Below are positions 22,961 through 24,938 of a stretch of DNA of 24,938 bases, piece after piece (the stretch's first letter is position 1; every line of letters begins with the position of its first letter). The position numbers and the translations under genes are program-made. Origin of the DNA: Clostridia bacterium. GTDB taxonomy: Bacteria > Bacillota_A > Clostridia > Oscillospirales > CAG-272. The DNA lies in the NCBI GenBank assembly GCA_017452945.1, contig JAFTLD010000059.1, positions 1 through 24,938 on the forward strand, read 5' to 3'. The notes beneath the pieces were generated by a model. That model was not told the origin of the DNA. It saw only the letters and a program-made list of their open reading frames with translations, and did no database searches.

Positions 22961-23605
22961 ATGAAGTATACACATATTGTTTGGGATTTCAACGGCACAC
23001 TGCTCAATGATATCAATGCCGGTATTGATGCTGTCAACGTTATGCTGGAGAAGCGAGGGCTTGCTACCATAAAAAGCGTAGAGACGTATCGCGAGCTGTT
23101 CTGTTTTCCTATCATTAAATATTATGCAAAGCTGGGCTTTGATTTTGAAAAGGAAGATTACTATACGGTGTTGGCACCCGAGTGGGTGGAAATGTACCTG
23201 GAGAACTACAAGCGCAGCCCATTGACCGAGCATGCCGTGCAAACGCTGCAACGCTTGGGCGCGATGGGATACCAACAAACGCTGCTTTCGGCAACCGAGC
23301 TGCAAATGCTCAAGGGACAGCTCAAGGGACTTGGATTGGAGCAGTATTTCGGGGAGGTCTGTGGACTGGATAATATCCACGCGGGCAGTAAGGTGGATAC
23401 GGCTATTGCTTGGCGTGAGGCTCATCCCGATGCGGTCGCGTTGTTTGTGGGCGATACGGTGCACGATTATGAGGTTGCTTGCGCTGCGGGTGCGGATTGC
23501 GTCCTGTATAGCCAAGGGCATCAGAGCCGTAGCCAACTCTCGGGATGCAAGTGTCCGATCATCGATCATCTTTCGGAGCTGATCGAACTGTTATCCTCTC
23601 AATGA
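22961..23605 (+). CDS. HAD-superfamily hydrolase, phosphoglycolate-phosphatase-like, 214 aa
   Basis: Motif I is WDFNGTLL with the nucleophile Asp9; the second acidic residue of the usual DxDGT is Asn11. Motif II is LLSAT (about 109-113), the Lys is in AGSKVD, and motif IV is GDTVHD. An alpha-helical cap (about 15-85) puts it in the subfamily I group with phosphoglycolate phosphatases. Asn at the second position occurs in some HAD members and may alter the acid/base step, so the substrate is uncertain. CGGAG precedes the ATG, directly behind a terminator. Its 3' end overlaps the convergent gene at 23591 by 15 nt, with no terminator between them. Confidence 0.85.
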   Translation: MKYTHIVWDFNGTLLNDINAGIDAVNVMLEKRGLATIKSVETYRELFCFPIIKYYAKLGFDFEKEDYYTVLAPEWVEMYLENYKRSPLTEHAVQTLQRLGAMGYQQTLLSATELQMLKGQLKGLGLEQYFGEVCGLDNIHAGSKVDTAIAWREAHPDAVALFVGDTVHDYEVACAAGADCVLYSQGHQSRSQLSGCKCPIIDHLSELIELLSSQ

Positions 23606-23923
23606 ATTGACCAATTCGCGCAAATGGTGGCAAGCACGGAGATATCCGCTGCGATCCTCTGTGATTGTACAGGCTTTGGCTACAGACAACTGGATATCGA
23701 TCTGATCTAAAACCGCAAGTGGCACGGAAAGCGAGAGCAAGCCCTTGCGGTTTTTCCACGTTTGCTCGAGCGTGTCGGGGGCAGAGATCTCTTCTGTGTT
23801 TTCGCACATCTGGTTGATGTGCTGCAGCATTTCAAGACGTACGGAAAGCACATATATATAATTGAAGAAAACTATTAAGAGCAAGATGCAGAAGATGATT
23901 GCGGCGGTGCGCATCCGTTTCAT
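23591..23923 (-). CDS. DUF4363 family protein, 110 aa
   Basis: It is a small protein with one N-terminal membrane helix (about 7-27) and an extracellular helical domain. Its size, layout and position directly after a DUF421 gene fit the DUF4363 family, which is found in such pairs in Clostridia. Its ATG overlaps the DUF421 stop by 4 nt (ATGA), so it is translationally coupled. Function is unknown; a role with the DUF421 protein in the spore or cell membrane is inference. The 3' end converges on, and overlaps, the HAD hydrolase gene. Confidence 0.8.
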   Translation of the reverse strand: MKRMRTAAIIFCILLLIVFFNYIYVLSVRLEMLQHINQMCENTEEISAPDTLEQTWKNRKGLLSLSVPLAVLDQIDIQLSVAKACTITEDRSGYLRACHHLRELVNSLRG

Positions 23924-24591
23924 GATTTTCTCCTTTCAACAACCACTCCGCCAAGATCGTCTGCGATCATGTAGAAAACCTGATCGGGTGAGAGGCCGTG
24001 CTCCTTCATTTTCTCTTGTACCCATATGCGATCCTTTCCGAGCGCTTGGAGGGTTTGATCGGAATATACTCCGTCACAAAAAATGATGTGCTGAATACCG
24101 CATTCCTGCGGTGCCATGCCGAATTGATTTGCAACGGGCGGGGTGTAAGCGGCCTTGGTGATGATGCTGATCTTTCCGTTGCTTTCTAATATAGCGTAGT
24201 CTACCTGATTGATATCTGAGATGCTTTTTTGCCGAAGCTCGGACAGTAATTCATCAAGAGAAATGCGAACCTTCTGCATTTCGCGTCGATCTGCCTTTCC
24301 GTTACGGATCAGCACAGCGGGCTTGGGGGAGAGGAACTTCTTAAGCTTGGGATATTTCAGGGTCAGCCCGGAGGTGAAAACCTCAAAAGAAGCCAGTGTT
24401 ACTACGGGAACGATGGCATATAAGAGCGGCGTGCTTTTATCTGTAATGGGGATGGTTGCAATTTCCGAAAGTAAAAGCGTGATAACAAGATCGGTTACCT
24501 CTAACTCTCCGAGCTGCCTCTTACCCATCAAGCGCATGGTGCCGATCAGGAAAATATAAATCAGAACGGTGCGAAATAAAATAATGAACAT
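23920..24591 (-). CDS. DUF421 (YetF-like) membrane protein, 223 aa
   Basis: The family hallmark MRLMGKRQLGELEVTDLVITLLLSEIA is split around residues 19-45 and is followed by the YetF-type cytoplasmic domain: PKPAVLIRNGKADRREM, RISLDELLSELRQKSI and VDYAILESNGKISII. About three N-terminal membrane helices (3-20, 30-47, 53-72). The start at 24591 is preferred to an ATG 17 codons upstream because GGAG lies 6 nt before it and the shorter form matches where relatives begin. YetF-type proteins are known in Bacillus spores and membranes, but their activity in this lineage is not known. First gene of an operon with DUF4363; I see only weak promoter matches upstream. Confidence 0.88.
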   Translation of the reverse strand: MFIILFRTVLIYIFLIGTMRLMGKRQLGELEVTDLVITLLLSEIATIPITDKSTPLLYAIVPVVTLASFEVFTSGLTLKYPKLKKFLSPKPAVLIRNGKADRREMQKVRISLDELLSELRQKSISDINQVDYAILESNGKISIITKAAYTPPVANQFGMAPQECGIQHIIFCDGVYSDQTLQALGKDRIWVQEKMKEHGLSPDQVFYMIADDLGGVVVERRKS

Positions 24592-24732
24592 AATGATCTC
24601 CGCGTAACGTTGTTTTATTATTGTGATAAGAGGGCAGTGCATTTTATGTATGGAAAATACTGTCTGGATGAAAGTTATGCAACCTGCACAAAATCAAAAC
24701 ATAAAACCTATATACTTTGTCAAAACCCACAC

Positions 24733-24761
24733 TTGACAAAATGAGATGAAAGTGGTAGAAT
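24733..24761 (+). promoter_or_regulatory. Promoter P1 of a probable rRNA operon
   Basis: TTGACA (24733-24738) and TAGAAT (24756-24761) with a 17-bp spacer. It stands 123 bp upstream of a second, stronger promoter in the same direction; tandem promoters are usual for rRNA operons. Confidence 0.85.
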
Positions 24762-24855
24762 ATTCAAGGTCGCGAGAGCGGCGGGGTCGCAACGAAAAGC
24801 GAGGAAGTTGATAGAAAAAAGTCAAAAATTTTCGAAAAAAGTTTTGAAAAACCTA

Positions 24856-24884
24856 TTGACAAACGAAAAACGTTGTGATATAAT
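24856..24884 (+). promoter_or_regulatory. Promoter P2 of a probable rRNA operon
   Basis: TTGACA (24856-24861) and TATAAT (24879-24884) with a 17-bp spacer, a perfect match to consensus. An A/T-rich tract with A runs (about 24811-24850) precedes it and could act as an UP element. Confidence 0.93.
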
Positions 24885-24938
24885 AATCAGGCTGTCGCGA
24901 AGAGCGGCAGGAAATTGGTCCTTGACAATTGAATAACA
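24885..24938 (+). other. Probable rRNA operon leader, cut by window end
   Basis: After P2 comes a hairpin, CTGTCGC/GCGGCAG, then CCTTGACAATTGAATAACA. This last piece is very like the sequence found just before 16S rRNA and between rRNA genes in Clostridia. The 16S gene itself would start beyond the window, so the call rests on the leader and the tandem promoters. A tRNA operon is the main alternative. Confidence 0.65.

Noticed and set aside
1..24938. CRISPR array or tRNA genes
   Set aside because: No regularly spaced direct repeats and no cloverleaf with the conserved GGTTCRANYCC arm were noticed; the repeats present are inverted and isolated.

Overview
The window comes from a low-to-mid GC, spore-forming, Gram-positive anaerobe of class Clostridia, probably an uncultured gut-type lineage near Oscillospirales/Christensenellales. 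The evidence is an intact spoIIGA-sigE pair, a dgt-like/dnaG/rpoD cluster, six lipoproteins with Gram-positive lipoboxes, SigA-type promoters with 17-bp spacers, strong Shine-Dalgarno sites, and palindromic intergenic repeats of a kind common in gut Clostridia. The taxonomic call is inference; no rRNA gene lies inside the window.

Left part (1-8.1 kb, minus strand). Bases 1-450 hold only repeats and hairpins. Next comes a strongly structured RNA (about 854-1048) with its own promoter and intrinsic terminator, sitting directly in front of an unrecognised 129-residue protein. Two large paralogous lipoproteins with a DUF4091/GH123-like architecture follow. The first (1161-3704) has its own perfect consensus promoter. 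The second (3818-6343) is the last gene of a three-gene operon that starts with a small lipoprotein (7574-8128) and continues with a degenerate PlsC-like acyltransferase carrying a zinc ribbon (6361-7581).

Middle (8.2-12.7 kb). The mother-cell sporulation pair spoIIGA-sigE is on the plus strand and ends in a terminator. A perfect 166-bp inverted-repeat element follows, whose relative sits at the window start. Then come a minus-strand operon of a lipoprotein and a four-helix membrane protein, a repeat-rich gene-poor stretch, and an AT-richer orphan lipoprotein.

Right part (12.8-22.9 kb, plus strand) is housekeeping: rpmE (L31), two NUDIX hydrolases around hflX, a YigZ/IMPACT-family protein, then dGTPase-like, dnaG and rpoD. 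A long orphan solute-binding-like lipoprotein under a strong promoter follows.

End (22.9-24.9 kb). A HAD hydrolase converges on, and overlaps, a DUF421-DUF4363 membrane-protein operon. The final 200 bases carry tandem consensus promoters and a leader that looks like the start of an rRNA operon whose 16S gene would begin beyond the window.

The best candidates for something new are the structured RNA with its orphan gene, the regulated pair of DUF4091 lipoproteins with the degenerate acyltransferase, and the compact palindromic elements.
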